64,000 nt of DNA from Burkholderia sp. USMB20 (GTDB lineage Bacteria > Pseudomonadota > Gammaproteobacteria > Burkholderiales > Burkholderiaceae): positions 744,001 through 808,000 of the forward strand of contig NZ_JTAN02000021.1 of assembly GCF_000949135.2 (NCBI RefSeq). Direction: 5' to 3'. This document shows, one piece after another, positions 1 to 9,780 of this stretch. A program made the translations under genes and the position numbers. Every line of letters starts with the position of its first letter. Positions within the stretch are counted from its first letter, which is position 1. The notes under the pieces are model-generated. The model was not told where the DNA came from, ran no database searches, and was given only the letters and a program-made list of their open reading frames with translations.

Positions 1-545
<545 letters not shown>

Positions 546-945
546 TGCATGTCCCCCATGTAGGTCTCCGGCGGGCTGGAAATAGCCCCTGATCCGCTTA
601 TAGCCGCTGGCGCACGGTCAGCCCTATGCCGGTTTCGTAGTGAATCGGGGAATGCGGCCGGAAAACTCGCCGCACACTACGAATTGCCGTGGATCGTGTG
701 CGGTCGGTCACACGGCGGAGCAAAAAATGAGCCGGCGGATCAGTCGAAATGGCATGCGGCGGATTCGCAGCGCACCCGCGCGATCGGAAATCACGGCACG
801 CGCCGCTTGCGCGGCTCCGGCACATGTAAAAAAATGCGATCGAACCGCCCGCTGAGCAGGCCGATCTGAGAAGATAGCGCCCCGCTTTCACGCCCGATCG
901 TTCCCGCTCGCCGCGGCCGCTTCACGCTTCTTCGTCTCGTTTCCT
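546..945. other. Intergenic region between divergent ggt and ydjM-like gene
   Basis: This 400-bp gap separates two divergent genes and should hold both promoters. The only clear structure is an inverted repeat with 7-bp arms (CGCACAC at 671-677, GTGTGCG at 696-702). It could be an operator or an RNA hairpin. ORFs here look like GC-rich chance frames. Confidence 0.4.
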
Positions 946-1470
946 ATGGCATCACACAATGCGCATCACGCGTCCGGCTTCGCGGCCGGCGTCGCCGCCG
1001 CCGTCCTCGTCGCGCAAACCGGCGCGACCGGCCCCTGGCACGCGGGCCTGCTCGCCGCGTTCGCGGCCGGCGTCGCGGGCGGCACCGCGCCCGACTGGCT
1101 CGAAGTCGCGTGGTGGACCCGCAAGCGCCGCTTGTGGATCACGCACCGCACCATCACGCACTGGGGCATCGGCTGGATCGCGCTGCTTGCGCTGGGCTGG
1201 CACGGCCTCACGCATCATCCGCATCCGCTGTGGGCCGCGCCGCTGTTCGGCTTCGCGTGCGGCGGCGTGATGCACCTGCTCGCCGACTGGCCGAATCCGC
1301 TCGGCGTGCCGTGGATCTGGCGGCGCCATTCGCTGAACCTGTGGAACAGCGGACATTGCGACCTGATCGTCGTGGCCGCCGCCTGGGGCGGCACGCTGTG
1401 GCTCGCGCAATCGCTGTGGACGCGCGCGCCGTTCCTCGAACACTGGCTCGGCTGGCTGCATCGCGTGTAG
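946..1470 (+). CDS. YdjM-like membrane-bound metal-dependent hydrolase
   Basis: This 174-residue protein has several hydrophobic segments (about residues 10-25, 33-48, 74-88, 98-112 and 125-160). Conserved polar residues sit between them: APDW near 49-52, ITHRTITHW near 65-73 and LLADWPNP in the second half. The Asp and His pattern is that of the YdjM/DUF457 family of small inner-membrane proteins predicted to be zinc-dependent hydrolases, possibly phospholipase-like. E. coli ydjM is SOS-regulated, but I see no LexA box upstream here. The precise substrate is unknown. Confidence 0.75.
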   Translation: MASHNAHHASGFAAGVAAAVLVAQTGATGPWHAGLLAAFAAGVAGGTAPDWLEVAWWTRKRRLWITHRTITHWGIGWIALLALGWHGLTHHPHPLWAAPLFGFACGGVMHLLADWPNPLGVPWIWRRHSLNLWNSGHCDLIVVAAAWGGTLWLAQSLWTRAPFLEHWLGWLHRV

Positions 1471-1760
1471 TGACACGTCGTAGCGCATAGTCGCGCGCCG
1501 ATACATGTCGTCACGCCTCGTGCTCCGCACCCGCCCGGCGCGCGTCGAACCCGACGTCCTTCTCTCCCCCATCCGGCACCCGTGAACGAGCAGGTGCCGC
1601 TGCGCGCGCACGCCCGTTGAAATGCCGGCGCCGCGCCTCATCTGAATCTCCGGCGCGCGCGTTCCCCCGCGCGCGGTGCCCGGCACGCGCACGCGACGTC
1701 TGGCACACTGACGATTCGCGCGCGGCCGCCCGCGCGCTCGCACCCCATTTCAACGCTCCG

Positions 1761-4700
1761 ATGGACGTCACAGCCACCCGCCCCGCCCACGCGCTCGACG
1801 TGTTCCACCCGGCCGTCGCCGCGTGGTTCCGCCGCACGTTTGCCGCGCCGACCGGCGCGCAGGCACTCGCATGGCCGCACATCAAGGCCGGCCGGTCGAC
1901 GCTCGTCGCCGCACCGACCGGCTCCGGCAAAACGCTCACCGCGTTCCTGTGCGCGCTCGACGACCTCGTGCGCGATGCGCTCGCGCACGACGGCGCGCTG
2001 CCCGACGCGACGCTCGTCGTCTATGTGTCGCCGCTGAAGGCGCTGTCGAACGACATCCACGTGAACCTCGACGCGCCGCTCGCCGGCATCGCCGACTCGC
2101 TCGCGCAGCTCGGCCTGCCGGTGCCGGCGATCCGCACCGCCGTGCGCACCGGCGACACCACGCAGGCCGAACGCGCGGCGCTGCGCAAGCGCGCGCCGCA
2201 CATCCTCGTGACGACGCCCGAGTCGCTGTACGTGCTGCTGTCGTCCACGTCGGGGCGGCAAATGCTGTCGAACGTGCGTTCGGTGATCGTCGACGAGATC
2301 CACGCGCTTGCGTCGTCCAAGCGCGGCAGCCATCTCACGTTGTCGCTCGAACGCCTCGACGCGTTGACGGGTCGCGCGTTGCCGCGCATCGGGTTGTCGG
2401 CCACGCAGAAACCGATCGACGCGGTCGCGCGCTTCCTGGTCGGCGGCCCGGCCGATGCGCCGCGCGACTGCACGATCGTCGACACCGGTCACACGCGCGA
2501 ACGCGACCTCGCGCTCGAACTGCCGAACGTGCCGCTCGAGCCGGTGATGGCGACCGACGTGTGGGAACAGGTGTACGACCGGATCGCCGCGCTTGCCGCC
2601 ACGCATCGCACGACGCTCGTGTTCGTGAACACGCGGCGCACCGCGGAACGCATGGCGCGCCATCTCGCCGACCGTCTCGGCAAGGACGCGATCGCCGCCC
2701 ACCACGGCAGTCTCGCGAAGGAGCATCGCTTCGACGCCGAACAGCGGCTCAAGCGCGGCGAGCTGAAGCTGCTCGTCGCGACCGCGTCGCTCGAACTCGG
2801 CATCGACATCGGCGACGTCGATCTCGTGTGCCAGGTCGGTTCGCCGCGCGGGATCGCACCGTTCTTGCAGCGCGTCGGCCGCTCGGGGCACCATGTCGGC
2901 GGCGTGCCGAAGGGCCGCCTGTTCCCGCTGTCGCGCGACGAGTTGGTCGAATGCGCGGCGCTGCTCGATTGCGTGCAACGCGGCGAGCTCGACGCGTTGC
3001 GGATTCCCGAGGCACCGCTCGACGTGCTCGCGCAGCAGATCGTCGCCGAAGTCGCCTGCGCGGAATGGCAGGAGGACGCGCTGTACGCGAGCTTCACGCG
3101 CGCGGCGCCCTACGCGCGCCTGTCGCGCGAACGCTTCGACGACGTGATGAAGATGCTCGCCGAAGGCTTCACGAGCCGCCGCGGCGTGCGCGGTGCGTAC
3201 CTGCATCGCGACGTGGTCGGCGGCACGGTGCGCGGGCGCCGCAACGCGATGATGACCGCGACGACGTCGGGCGGCACGATTCCCGACATGGCCGACTACG
3301 CGGTGCTGCTCGAACCGCAGGGTATCCAGGTCGGCACCGTCAACGAGGATTTCGCGGTCGAGAGCCTCGCGGGCGACGTGTTCCAGCTCGGCAATCAGTC
3401 GTACCGGATCATTCGCGTGGAAACCGGCCGTGTGCGCGTCGAGGACGCGCAAGGTCAAGCGCCGGGCATTCCGTTCTGGCTCGGCGAGGGGCTCGGGCGC
3501 AGCGACGAGCTGTCGGCGGCGGTCGGCCGGCTGCGGGCGCGGCTCGACGGGCTGTTCGCCGAAGGCGACCGGCACACGGCGGCGGCCGAACCGAAGCGCG
3601 CAGGCGGCGACACGGCTGGCAAGTCGGGCACGCGCGGCAAAACCAGGAAGGCGGCCGAAGCCGACACCGCGACCGATTCGCGAAGCGATCCCGCCGGCAC
3701 CGCGATCGCCCCGCCCGCAAGCCGTCTCGCGCCGGCGCTGCGCTGGCTCGTCGACGATCTCCGCCTGTCGCCCGATGCGGCCCGCCAGATCGCCGACTAC
3801 CTCGCGCGCACGCGCGCGGCGCTCGGCGCCCTGCCGACGCAGGACACGCTCGTGATGGAGCGCTTCTTCGACGAATCGGGCGGCACGCAGTTGGTGATCC
3901 ATTCGCCGTTCGGCAGCCGTATCAACCGCGCGTGGGGGCTCGCGCTGCGCAAGCGCTTCTGCCGCACGTTCAACTTCGAGCTGCAGGCCGCCGCGACCGA
4001 CGACGCGATCATTCTTTCGCTGTCGCTCGCGCACAGCTTCGCGCTCGACGAAGTGTGGCGCTACCTGCGCTCGGCGAGCGCCGAGCACGTGCTGGTGCAG
4101 GCGCTGCTCGACGCGCCGATGTTCGGCGTGCGCTGGCGCTGGAACGCGACGACCTCGCTCGCGCTGCCGCGCTTCACCGGCGGCCGGCGCACCGCGCCGC
4201 AACTGCAGCGGATGAAGAGCGACGACCTGCTCGCGACCGTGTTCCCCGACCAGGTCGCGTGCGTCGAGAACGTCGTCGGCGAACGCGAGATTCCGCACCA
4301 TCCGCTCGTCGACCAGACGCTCGACGATTGCCTGCACGACGCGATGGATACCGACGGCTGGCTCGCGCTGCTGCGCCGGATCGAAAGCGGCGCGATCGAA
4401 CTGATCGCGCGCGACCTGCCCGCGCCGTCGCCGCTCGCGGCCGAGATCCTGAACGCGAAGCCCTATGCATTCCTCGACGATGCGCCGCTCGAGGAGCGCC
4501 GCACGCAGGCCGTGCAGTCGCGCCGCTGGAGCGATCCCGAATCGGCCGACGATCTCGGCGCGCTCGACGCCGATGCCATCGATGCGGTGCGCGACGAAGC
4601 GTGGCCGCTCGTACGCGATGCCGACGAAATGCACGACGCCCTGCTCACGCTCGCGTGCGTCGCCGACGGCGAAGCGCACGCGCACGAAGGCTGGCCCGAA

Positions 4701-6281
4701 CGGCTCGCGGAACTGGCCGAGCGCCGTCGTGCGACGCAACTCGTCACGCCGGACGGCGCCGTGCTGTGGGTGCCGGTCGAACGGCTGGTCTGCATGCGCG
4801 CGCTGCATCCCGACGCACGCGTCGCGCCCGCGCTGAAGGTGCCGGCCGCGTGCGCGCAACCCTGGGAAGCCGATGCCGCGCTCGTCGACGTGATCCGCGC
4901 GCGGCTCACCGGCTTCGGGCCATCGACGCTCGACGCCATCGCGCGGCCGCTCGGCCTGCCGTCCACGGCGATCGCGACCGCGCTCGCCGCACTGGAGCGC
5001 GAAGGCTACGTGATGCATGGCCGCTTCACGCCGGGCGCCACGACCGACGAATGGTGCGAACGCCACCTGCTCGCGCGCATTCATCGCTACACGGTCAAGC
5101 GGCTGCGCCGCGAGATCGAACCGGTCGAGCGCGCCGATTTCATGCGCTTCCTGTTCCACTGGCAGCACCTGACGCCCGATACGCGCGGCACGGGCCGCGA
5201 CGCGCTCGCGGCCGTCGTCGAGCAGCTCGAAGGCTACGAAGCCGCGGCAAGCGCATGGGAAGACGCGCTGCTGCCCGCGCGCCTGACCGACTACACGGCC
5301 GGCGGCCTCGACGAGCTGTGCCGCTCGGGCAAACTCGTGTGGACCCGCATCGGCGCGCCGGCGCGCGCGGCCGGCACGCCCGTGAAAACGACGCCGGTCG
5401 TGCTGCTGCCGCGCCGCCACCTCGGCGCATGGCAGGCGCTGCGCGATCCGGACGCGCAGCCGGCGCTGTCGGCGCGTGCGACGCAGGTGCGCGATGCACT
5501 TGCCGCACACGGCGCGATGTTCTTCGACGCGCTGCTCGACGAACTGCACATGCTGCCGGTCGAACTCGAGCAGGCGCTCGGCGAACTCGTGTCGGCCGGC
5601 CTCGTGAACGCAGACAGCTTCGCCGGGTTGCGCGCGCTGTTGAAGCCCGCGGTCAAGCGCAGCGCGACCTATGCGCCGCGCACGCGGCGCGGTGGCGCAC
5701 TGATCGGCGGGATGGACGACGCCGGCCGCTGGGCGCTCGTGCAACGCATGTCGGCGCCGGACGATGCGCCAACCCCGGCACCGAAGCGCGGTGCGCCCGC
5801 GACCGATCCCGATGCGCTCGAACACATCGCGTGGACGCTGCTGCGCCGCTATGGCGTGGTGTTCTGGCGGCTGCTCGAACGCGAAGCCGACTGGCTGCCG
5901 AGCTGGCGCGAACTCGTGCGGGTGCTGCAACGTCTCGAAGCCCGCGGCGAGATTCGCGGCGGCCGCTTCGTCGCGGGGCTCGCGGGCGAGCAGTTCGCGC
6001 TGCCGGAAGCGATCCCGGTCCTGCGCGAGCTGCGTCGTCAACCGGGCGACGGCCAGTACGTGTGCGTGACGGGCGCCGATCCGCTGAACCTTGCCGGCAC
6101 GCTGCTGCCCGGCGACAAGGTGCCCGCGCTGGCCGGCAATCGCGTGCTGTTCCGCGACGGCGTGCCGGTCGCGTCGCTCGTGGCGGGCACGTTCCATTAC
6201 GCGCCCGAGCTGCCGCCTGCGCGCGCCCGAGGATGCGCGCCTGCGGCTCGCACGCCGCCACTGACTCCTGACATCGGCTGA
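1761..6281 (+). CDS. lhr: Lhr-type large DEAD/DEAH helicase
   Basis: This 1506-residue superfamily-2 helicase resembles Lhr (large helicase-related). Visible motifs are Walker A APTGSGKT (residues 51-58), DEIH (178-181), GLSATQ (motif III), LELGIDIGDVD (motif V) and QRVGRSGH (motif VI). The long C-terminal winged-helix and beta-barrel region is typical of bacterial Lhr proteins of about 1500 residues, which are linked to DNA repair. A low-complexity linker (about residues 610-655, rich in Ala, Lys, Thr and Asp) is inserted after the helicase core. I start at the ATG at 1761 because the 48 codons upstream are Arg/Ala-rich and not family-like. The C-terminus may be frameshifted: after 6225 the +1 frame reads EDARLRLARRH and stops at 6264, which looks more natural than the annotated tail. 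Confidence 0.9.
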   Translation: MDVTATRPAHALDVFHPAVAAWFRRTFAAPTGAQALAWPHIKAGRSTLVAAPTGSGKTLTAFLCALDDLVRDALAHDGALPDATLVVYVSPLKALSNDIHVNLDAPLAGIADSLAQLGLPVPAIRTAVRTGDTTQAERAALRKRAPHILVTTPESLYVLLSSTSGRQMLSNVRSVIVDEIHALASSKRGSHLTLSLERLDALTGRALPRIGLSATQKPIDAVARFLVGGPADAPRDCTIVDTGHTRERDLALELPNVPLEPVMATDVWEQVYDRIAALAATHRTTLVFVNTRRTAERMARHLADRLGKDAIAAHHGSLAKEHRFDAEQRLKRGELKLLVATASLELGIDIGDVDLVCQVGSPRGIAPFLQRVGRSGHHVGGVPKGRLFPLSRDELVECAALLDCVQRGELDALRIPEAPLDVLAQQIVAEVACAEWQEDALYASFTRAAPYARLSRERFDDVMKMLAEGFTSRRGVRGAYLHRDVVGGTVRGRRNAMMTATTSGGTIPDMADYAVLLEPQGIQVGTVNEDFAVESLAGDVFQLGNQSYRIIRVETGRVRVEDAQGQAPGIPFWLGEGLGRSDELSAAVGRLRARLDGLFAEGDRHTAAAEPKRAGGDTAGKSGTRGKTRKAAEADTATDSRSDPAGTAIAPPASRLAPALRWLVDDLRLSPDAARQIADYLARTRAALGALPTQDTLVMERFFDESGGTQLVIHSPFGSRINRAWGLALRKRFCRTFNFELQAAATDDAIILSLSLAHSFALDEVWRYLRSASAEHVLVQALLDAPMFGVRWRWNATTSLALPRFTGGRRTAPQLQRMKSDDLLATVFPDQVACVENVVGEREIPHHPLVDQTLDDCLHDAMDTDGWLALLRRIESGAIELIARDLPAPSPLAAEILNAKPYAFLDDAPLEERRTQAVQSRRWSDPESADDLGALDADAIDAVRDEAWPLVRDADEMHDALLTLACVADGEAHAHEGWPERLAELAERRRATQLVTPDGAVLWVPVERLVCMRALHPDARVAPALKVPAACAQPWEADAALVDVIRARLTGFGPSTLDAIARPLGLPSTAIATALAALEREGYVMHGRFTPGATTDEWCERHLLARIHRYTVKRLRREIEPVERADFMRFLFHWQHLTPDTRGTGRDALAAVVEQLEGYEAAASAWEDALLPARLTDYTAGGLDELCRSGKLVWTRIGAPARAAGTPVKTTPVVLLPRRHLGAWQALRDPDAQPALSARATQVRDALAAHGAMFFDALLDELHMLPVELEQALGELVSAGLVNADSFAGLRALLKPAVKRSATYAPRTRRGGALIGGMDDAGRWALVQRMSAPDDAPTPAPKRGAPATDPDALEHIAWTLLRRYGVVFWRLLEREADWLPSWRELVRVLQRLEARGEIRGGRFVAGLAGEQFALPEAIPVLRELRRQPGDGQYVCVTGADPLNLAGTLLPGDKVPALAGNRVLFRDGVPVASLVAGTFHYAPELPPARARGCAPAARTPPLTPDIG

Positions 6282-6403
6282 CACACGGCACATCGCGCGA
6301 CTACTGAACGCCGCGCGGCAGCACCGCGTACGTTCGGGTAGCATCGAACGATTCATTGCGCGCCCGAGCGTGCCCATAACGAGCCTTCAGGAGACTGCCT
6401 TCC

Positions 6404-7678
6404 ATGCCCTCGCATGCCGATTCGCCCGCCGTTCATCACGCGGGCTCGCTGACGATTTTCCAGGGCGCCGCGCTGTATATCGGCGCGGTGCTCGGCACCG
6501 GCGTCATTGCGTTGCCCGCGCTCGCGGCCGAGGTTGCAGGCCCTGCATCGCTGCTGGCGTGGGCCGCGCTCGTCGTGCTGTCGGGGCCGCTTGCCGCCAC
6601 CTTCGCCGCACTCGGCGCGCGTTATCCGGACGCGGGCGGCGTATCGACCTACGCGCGACGCGCATTCGGGCCGAAGGCCGCGGCAATCGTCGGCTGGTGT
6701 TTCTATTTCGCGGTGCCGGCCGGCGCGCCGGCCGCCGCGATGTTCGGCGGCGCGTACGTCGCCGCCGTCACGGGCGGCGGACACGTCACGGTGATCGTCA
6801 CGGCTGCCGCGCTGATCGCCACGGTGTCGGCCGCGAATGCGTTCGGCGTCACGGTGTCGGGCCGCATGCAGCTCGTGCTGTCGGCGCTGCTCGTCACGCT
6901 GCTGCTGGCCGCCGTGCTCGCGTCCGCGCCGCATGCAAGCACGGTGAACCTGCATCCGTTCGCGCCGCATGGCTGGCTCGCGGTCGGCCAGGCTGCCGCA
7001 CTGCTCGTGTGGAGCTTCGCGGGCTGGGAAGCGATCACGCACCTCGCGGCAGAGTTCCGCCGGCCCGCGCACGACATGCCGCGCTCGGCCGGTATCGCGG
7101 TCGTGGTCGTCGGCTTTCTGTACCTGTCGGTCGCGGCCGCGAGCGTCACGGTGCTCGGGCCTTCGGCCGGCGCGTCGGGTGCGCCGCTCGCGGAACTGAT
7201 CGCGGGCGGCATCGGCGGTCACGCGCAGGTGCTGGCGGCAGCGGCCGCGCTGCTGCTCACGCTCGGCACGATGAATGCGTATTTCGCGGGCGCGGCGAAG
7301 CTCGGCGCAGCGCTCGGGCGCGACGGCGCACTGCCTGCGTGGCTCGCACAAGGCAGCCAGGTCGGCGGCGTGCCGCGCCGAAGTCTTGGCGTGATCGCGG
7401 TGCTGGCCGTCGTCGCGCTGGCCGCGACGACGCTCTCGGACGTCGGGCCGAAGCCGCTCGTGCTCGTCACGTCCGGATGCTTCGTGATGGTGTACGGACT
7501 CGGCGCGGCGGCCGCGCTGAAACTGCTGCCGCGCGGCAGCATCGCATATCGCTGCGCGTGGATTTCGCTGGTCGCCGTCGCCGGGCTGTTCCTGACGACG
7601 GGGTGGTTCATCTTGTGCCCGCTGCTGCTTGCGGGCGGTGCGCTGCTTTATCTGCGGATGGCCGGGCGACGCACGTGA
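6404..7678 (+). CDS. APC-family amino-acid transporter (YjeH-like)
   Basis: This 424-residue integral membrane protein opens with the APC-superfamily TM1 signature (GTGVIALPALAAEVAGP, about residues 28-44) and continues through roughly 11-12 hydrophobic segments. The composition and the short loops resemble YjeH and related amino-acid exporters or permeases. A good ribosome site (AGGAGA) precedes the ATG. It stands alone, 122 bp after lhr, with a strong hairpin behind it. The transported amino acid cannot be told from the sequence. Confidence 0.8.
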   Translation: MPSHADSPAVHHAGSLTIFQGAALYIGAVLGTGVIALPALAAEVAGPASLLAWAALVVLSGPLAATFAALGARYPDAGGVSTYARRAFGPKAAAIVGWCFYFAVPAGAPAAAMFGGAYVAAVTGGGHVTVIVTAAALIATVSAANAFGVTVSGRMQLVLSALLVTLLLAAVLASAPHASTVNLHPFAPHGWLAVGQAAALLVWSFAGWEAITHLAAEFRRPAHDMPRSAGIAVVVVGFLYLSVAAASVTVLGPSAGASGAPLAELIAGGIGGHAQVLAAAAALLLTLGTMNAYFAGAAKLGAALGRDGALPAWLAQGSQVGGVPRRSLGVIAVLAVVALAATTLSDVGPKPLVLVTSGCFVMVYGLGAAAALKLLPRGSIAYRCAWISLVAVAGLFLTTGWFILCPLLLAGGALLYLRMAGRRT

Positions 7679-7682
7679 TCGC

Positions 7683-7738
7683 GTGCCGGCGCCCGTGTGC
7701 GGACGAGCAAACGGGCGCTCGCCGCGCTGCGCCGGCAC
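7683..7738. terminator. Convergent-gene hairpin (bidirectional)
   Basis: A perfect 10-bp inverted repeat (GTGCCGGCGC at 7683-7692, GCGCCGGCAC at 7729-7738) encloses a second 8-bp pair (7689-7696 with 7711-7718). It lies between the convergent ends of the APC transporter and the antitoxin gene. There is no U-tract, so intrinsic termination is inferred from position and stem strength. Confidence 0.5.
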
Positions 7739-7763
7739 ACCGCGCACCGCTGCGCCGCGGGCG

Positions 7764-8060
7764 TCAGGCCGGCACCAGTTCGAAGCTGAGCCGCTTGCCG
7801 AGTGCGGTGGCCGCGCTCGCGAGCGTCGCGAGCGTGAGGCTCGTGTCGGTTTCGTCGAGCAGCCGGTTGAGCGCGGCGCGGCTGGTCTTCATCCGCGCGG
7901 CCATCGCGGTCTTCGTAATGTGCTGCGCCTTCATTTCCTGGCCGATCTGCCACGCGATCACGCGCTTGATCGCGGTGGCGGTGGCCGCTTCGAGATGGCC
8001 TTCGTCCTCGAGGAAGCTGTCGAAATCGCTGCCGATATGCGGGTTGTTCGTGGTCGTCAT
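7764..8060 (-). CDS. HigA-like XRE antitoxin
   Basis: This 98-residue protein has a helix-turn-helix with the sequence order of XRE-type antitoxins: AIKRVIAWQIGQEMKAQ, TKTAMAARMKTSRAALNRLL, then LATLASAATALGKRLSF. It is the second gene of a toxin-first pair, 70 bp behind the DUF891-type toxin. The start is the ATG at 8060 (MTTTNNP), not the longer frame to 8108, which runs back through the intercistronic hairpin. By family knowledge it should neutralise the toxin and autorepress the operon. Confidence 0.85.
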   Translation of the reverse strand: MTTTNNPHIGSDFDSFLEDEGHLEAATATAIKRVIAWQIGQEMKAQHITKTAMAARMKTSRAALNRLLDETDTSLTLATLASAATALGKRLSFELVPA

Positions 8061-8086
8061 GGATACTCCAGTGCATGGCGTGGCCG

Positions 8087-8116
8087 GCCGGCACATCGCC
8101 GATCGCATGTGCCGGC
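8087..8116. promoter_or_regulatory. Intercistronic hairpin between toxin and antitoxin
   Basis: Two perfect 10-bp arms, GCCGGCACAT (8087-8096) and ATGTGCCGGC (8107-8116), flank a 10-nt loop. The hairpin sits in the 70-bp gap between the toxin stop and antitoxin start. It may pause or end transcription, protect mRNA ends, or set the toxin/antitoxin ratio; the sequence alone does not decide. Confidence 0.55.
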
Positions 8117-8130
8117 GCAGCCGGAGGAAT

Positions 8131-8490
8131 TCAGATGGCGCGCGCCAACGCTTTCAGCCGCGCGACGGTCACGTCGAGATCGTCGGACGGCGTGGCCTGC
8201 GACTGCTTGAAGAACGCGTGCAGCAGCACCATCGTGTCGCCGACGACCGTGAACAGCACGCGCGCGCTTCGCTGCGGCAACATCACGCGGATTTCCCACA
8301 GATCCTGCGACATCTTCCGGACCAGCGGCATGCCGAGCGGCCAGCCGAGTTGAACGGTCTTGATCTCTTCGCCGATCACCCTGCGCTCGACCTGCCCGAG
8401 CGCCTTGAGCCATTCGCGCACCGGCTCGTTGCCACGCGCGGTGCGGAAGAACCGCACGTCGAGCGTGATCTGAATCTGCTGTCTCGCCAT
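8131..8490 (-). CDS. RelE/HigB-like toxin (Gp49/DUF891 family)
   Basis: This 119-residue basic protein fits the phage-derived Gp49-like/HigB toxin family: VRFFRTARGNEPVREWLKAL, the beta-strand GEEIKTVQLGWPLGMPLVRKM, LWEIRVMLPQRSARVLFTV, and the C-terminal LLHAFFKQSQATP. Such toxins cleave mRNA at the ribosome. The conserved Arg and Lys positions and the HAFFKK-like segment (here HAFFKQ) are visible. I start at the ATG at 8490 (MARQQIQ). It is the first gene of the pair; toxin-first order is normal for higBA. Confidence 0.85.
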   Translation of the reverse strand: MARQQIQITLDVRFFRTARGNEPVREWLKALGQVERRVIGEEIKTVQLGWPLGMPLVRKMSQDLWEIRVMLPQRSARVLFTVVGDTMVLLHAFFKQSQATPSDDLDVTVARLKALARAI

Positions 8491-8506
8491 CGTCGTGTCA
8501 TCGAGT

Positions 8507-8527
8507 GTATCAAAAACGGTACGATAC
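8507..8527. promoter_or_regulatory. Candidate operator of the toxin-antitoxin operon
   Basis: A small inverted repeat, GTATC (8507-8511) and GATAC (8523-8527), lies just upstream of the toxin start, where an XRE antitoxin would autorepress. The arms are only 5 bp, so this is weak evidence. Confidence 0.35.
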
Positions 8528-8597
8528 GCCAAGCACGACGACACCCGCTACTGACCGAATGGCTAACGAATGACGGTGAAAGAGCGGCAGCCGGACG

Positions 8598-9611
8598 TCA
8601 TCCGTCCACGCCCCGCCCGGCGTCTCGACGCTGGCGGCGAGCCGGCTTGCGCGCGCCACGGGGGGCGCGATGGGCGTGCGCATCGCCGAACCGCGCCTGC
8701 GCGATGTCGCGCACGGCGTCGATCAGCGTCCGGGCGACGGGAGACGGTTGCGCATCGGTGCGCAGCACGAGCCCGACCGGCTCGTCGGTGCCCGCGGACG
8801 GGAGCGGCAGCCGCGCGAGCGCGCCGGCCGACAAGTCGTATTCGGCCGCATAGAGCGGCACGAACCAGACTGCGTCGTTCTCGAGCGTGAGCGCACGCGC
8901 GACCGACACCGACAGCACCTCGATGAACGAATCCAGTGGCGGCGCGCCGCACGCGCCGAGCAGCTGCTCGGCCGACTGGCGGATCAGCGTGCCGAACGGC
9001 GGCAGCACGACCGGATAGCGCGCGAGCTCGGCGGCCGGCGCGGCACTCGCCAGCAGCGGATGGCCGGCGCGCACGACCGCGACGAGCGGTTCGTTGTACA
9101 GCTGCTCGAACGCGAGCCCGATCATCCGTTCCGGCTCCGACAGGCGCCCGATCGCGCATTCGATCGCCCCTGCCTTCAGACGCTCCAGCAGCTCGGCATT
9201 GGCAGCCGTCGCGATCCGCACCACGATGCGCGGCCAGCGTGCGGTCAGCGCCTTCATCAGCGCGGGCGCGAGCGATGCCGCGACCGTCGGCAGCATGCCG
9301 ATTTCGAGCGTCGCCGCAGCCGCGCCGCCTTCGCGCGCGAGCAGCCCGACACCCTGCCGCAGCGCCAGCACGCACGCGTTCGCGTGCGGGATGAACAGTT
9401 GGGCTTCGCGGGTCGGCTGCGCGCCGTGCCGCCCGCGTTCGAACAATTTCACGCCGAGGATCGACTCCAGTTCGGCGATCGTCTTCGACACGGCCGGCTG
9501 CGTGATCGACAGGCTTTCGGCCGCCTTCTGCACGCCGCCCAACTGCGCGACCGCGAGAAAACACTGCAGGTGCCGGAATTTGACGCGGCCGTCGGCGATA
9601 CGGTTATTCAT
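8598..9611 (-). CDS. pcaQ: LysR-type regulator PcaQ
   Basis: This 337-residue LysR-type regulator starts with the HTH VKFRHLQCFLAVAQLGGVQKAAESL...TQPAVSKTIAELE (about residues 10-50), typical of PcaQ. An effector-binding domain follows. It is divergent from pcaHG, the usual setting for PcaQ, which activates protocatechuate genes in response to beta-carboxy-cis,cis-muconate. The last 25 or so residues are a basic Arg-rich tail longer than in most PcaQ proteins. The start codon at 9611-9609 lies inside an operator-like site (9609-9628), which suggests autoregulation or a start a little further in. Confidence 0.88.
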   Translation of the reverse strand: MNNRIADGRVKFRHLQCFLAVAQLGGVQKAAESLSITQPAVSKTIAELESILGVKLFERGRHGAQPTREAQLFIPHANACVLALRQGVGLLAREGGAAAATLEIGMLPTVAASLAPALMKALTARWPRIVVRIATAANAELLERLKAGAIECAIGRLSEPERMIGLAFEQLYNEPLVAVVRAGHPLLASAAPAAELARYPVVLPPFGTLIRQSAEQLLGACGAPPLDSFIEVLSVSVARALTLENDAVWFVPLYAAEYDLSAGALARLPLPSAGTDEPVGLVLRTDAQPSPVARTLIDAVRDIAQARFGDAHAHRAPRGARKPARRQRRDAGRGVDG

Positions 9612-9664
9612 AACGGGCGGTTATGCGAATGGTGATATCACGCCATTTTGCATAACTTTCCGGA
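9609..9664. promoter_or_regulatory. PcaQ-type operator, copy 1 (over the pcaQ start)
   Basis: The dyad ATAAC-N5-GTTAT (9610-9624) matches the known PcaQ site form. It is followed at a fixed distance by a 21-base block, 9644-9664, that contains GCATAACTTTCCGGA. The same arrangement recurs 172 bp downstream. This copy has no good -10 behind its TTGCAT. Confidence 0.7.
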
Positions 9665-9780
9665 AAGGCCCAAGCATTCGGCGCGGCGTCACGCATGACG
9701 CCGCAGCGCATGGAAACCGGTCGCCGGGCAGCAGCGCGATCACGCCGCCTGTCCGGCGGATTTTCATGGGTACCGCCAAA

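Noticed and set aside
1638-6377. A 1579-codon open frame on the minus strand opposite lhr
   Set aside because: It is an antisense shadow created by high GC third positions. Its product is Arg/Glu-rich with no domain, while the plus strand has all helicase motifs.
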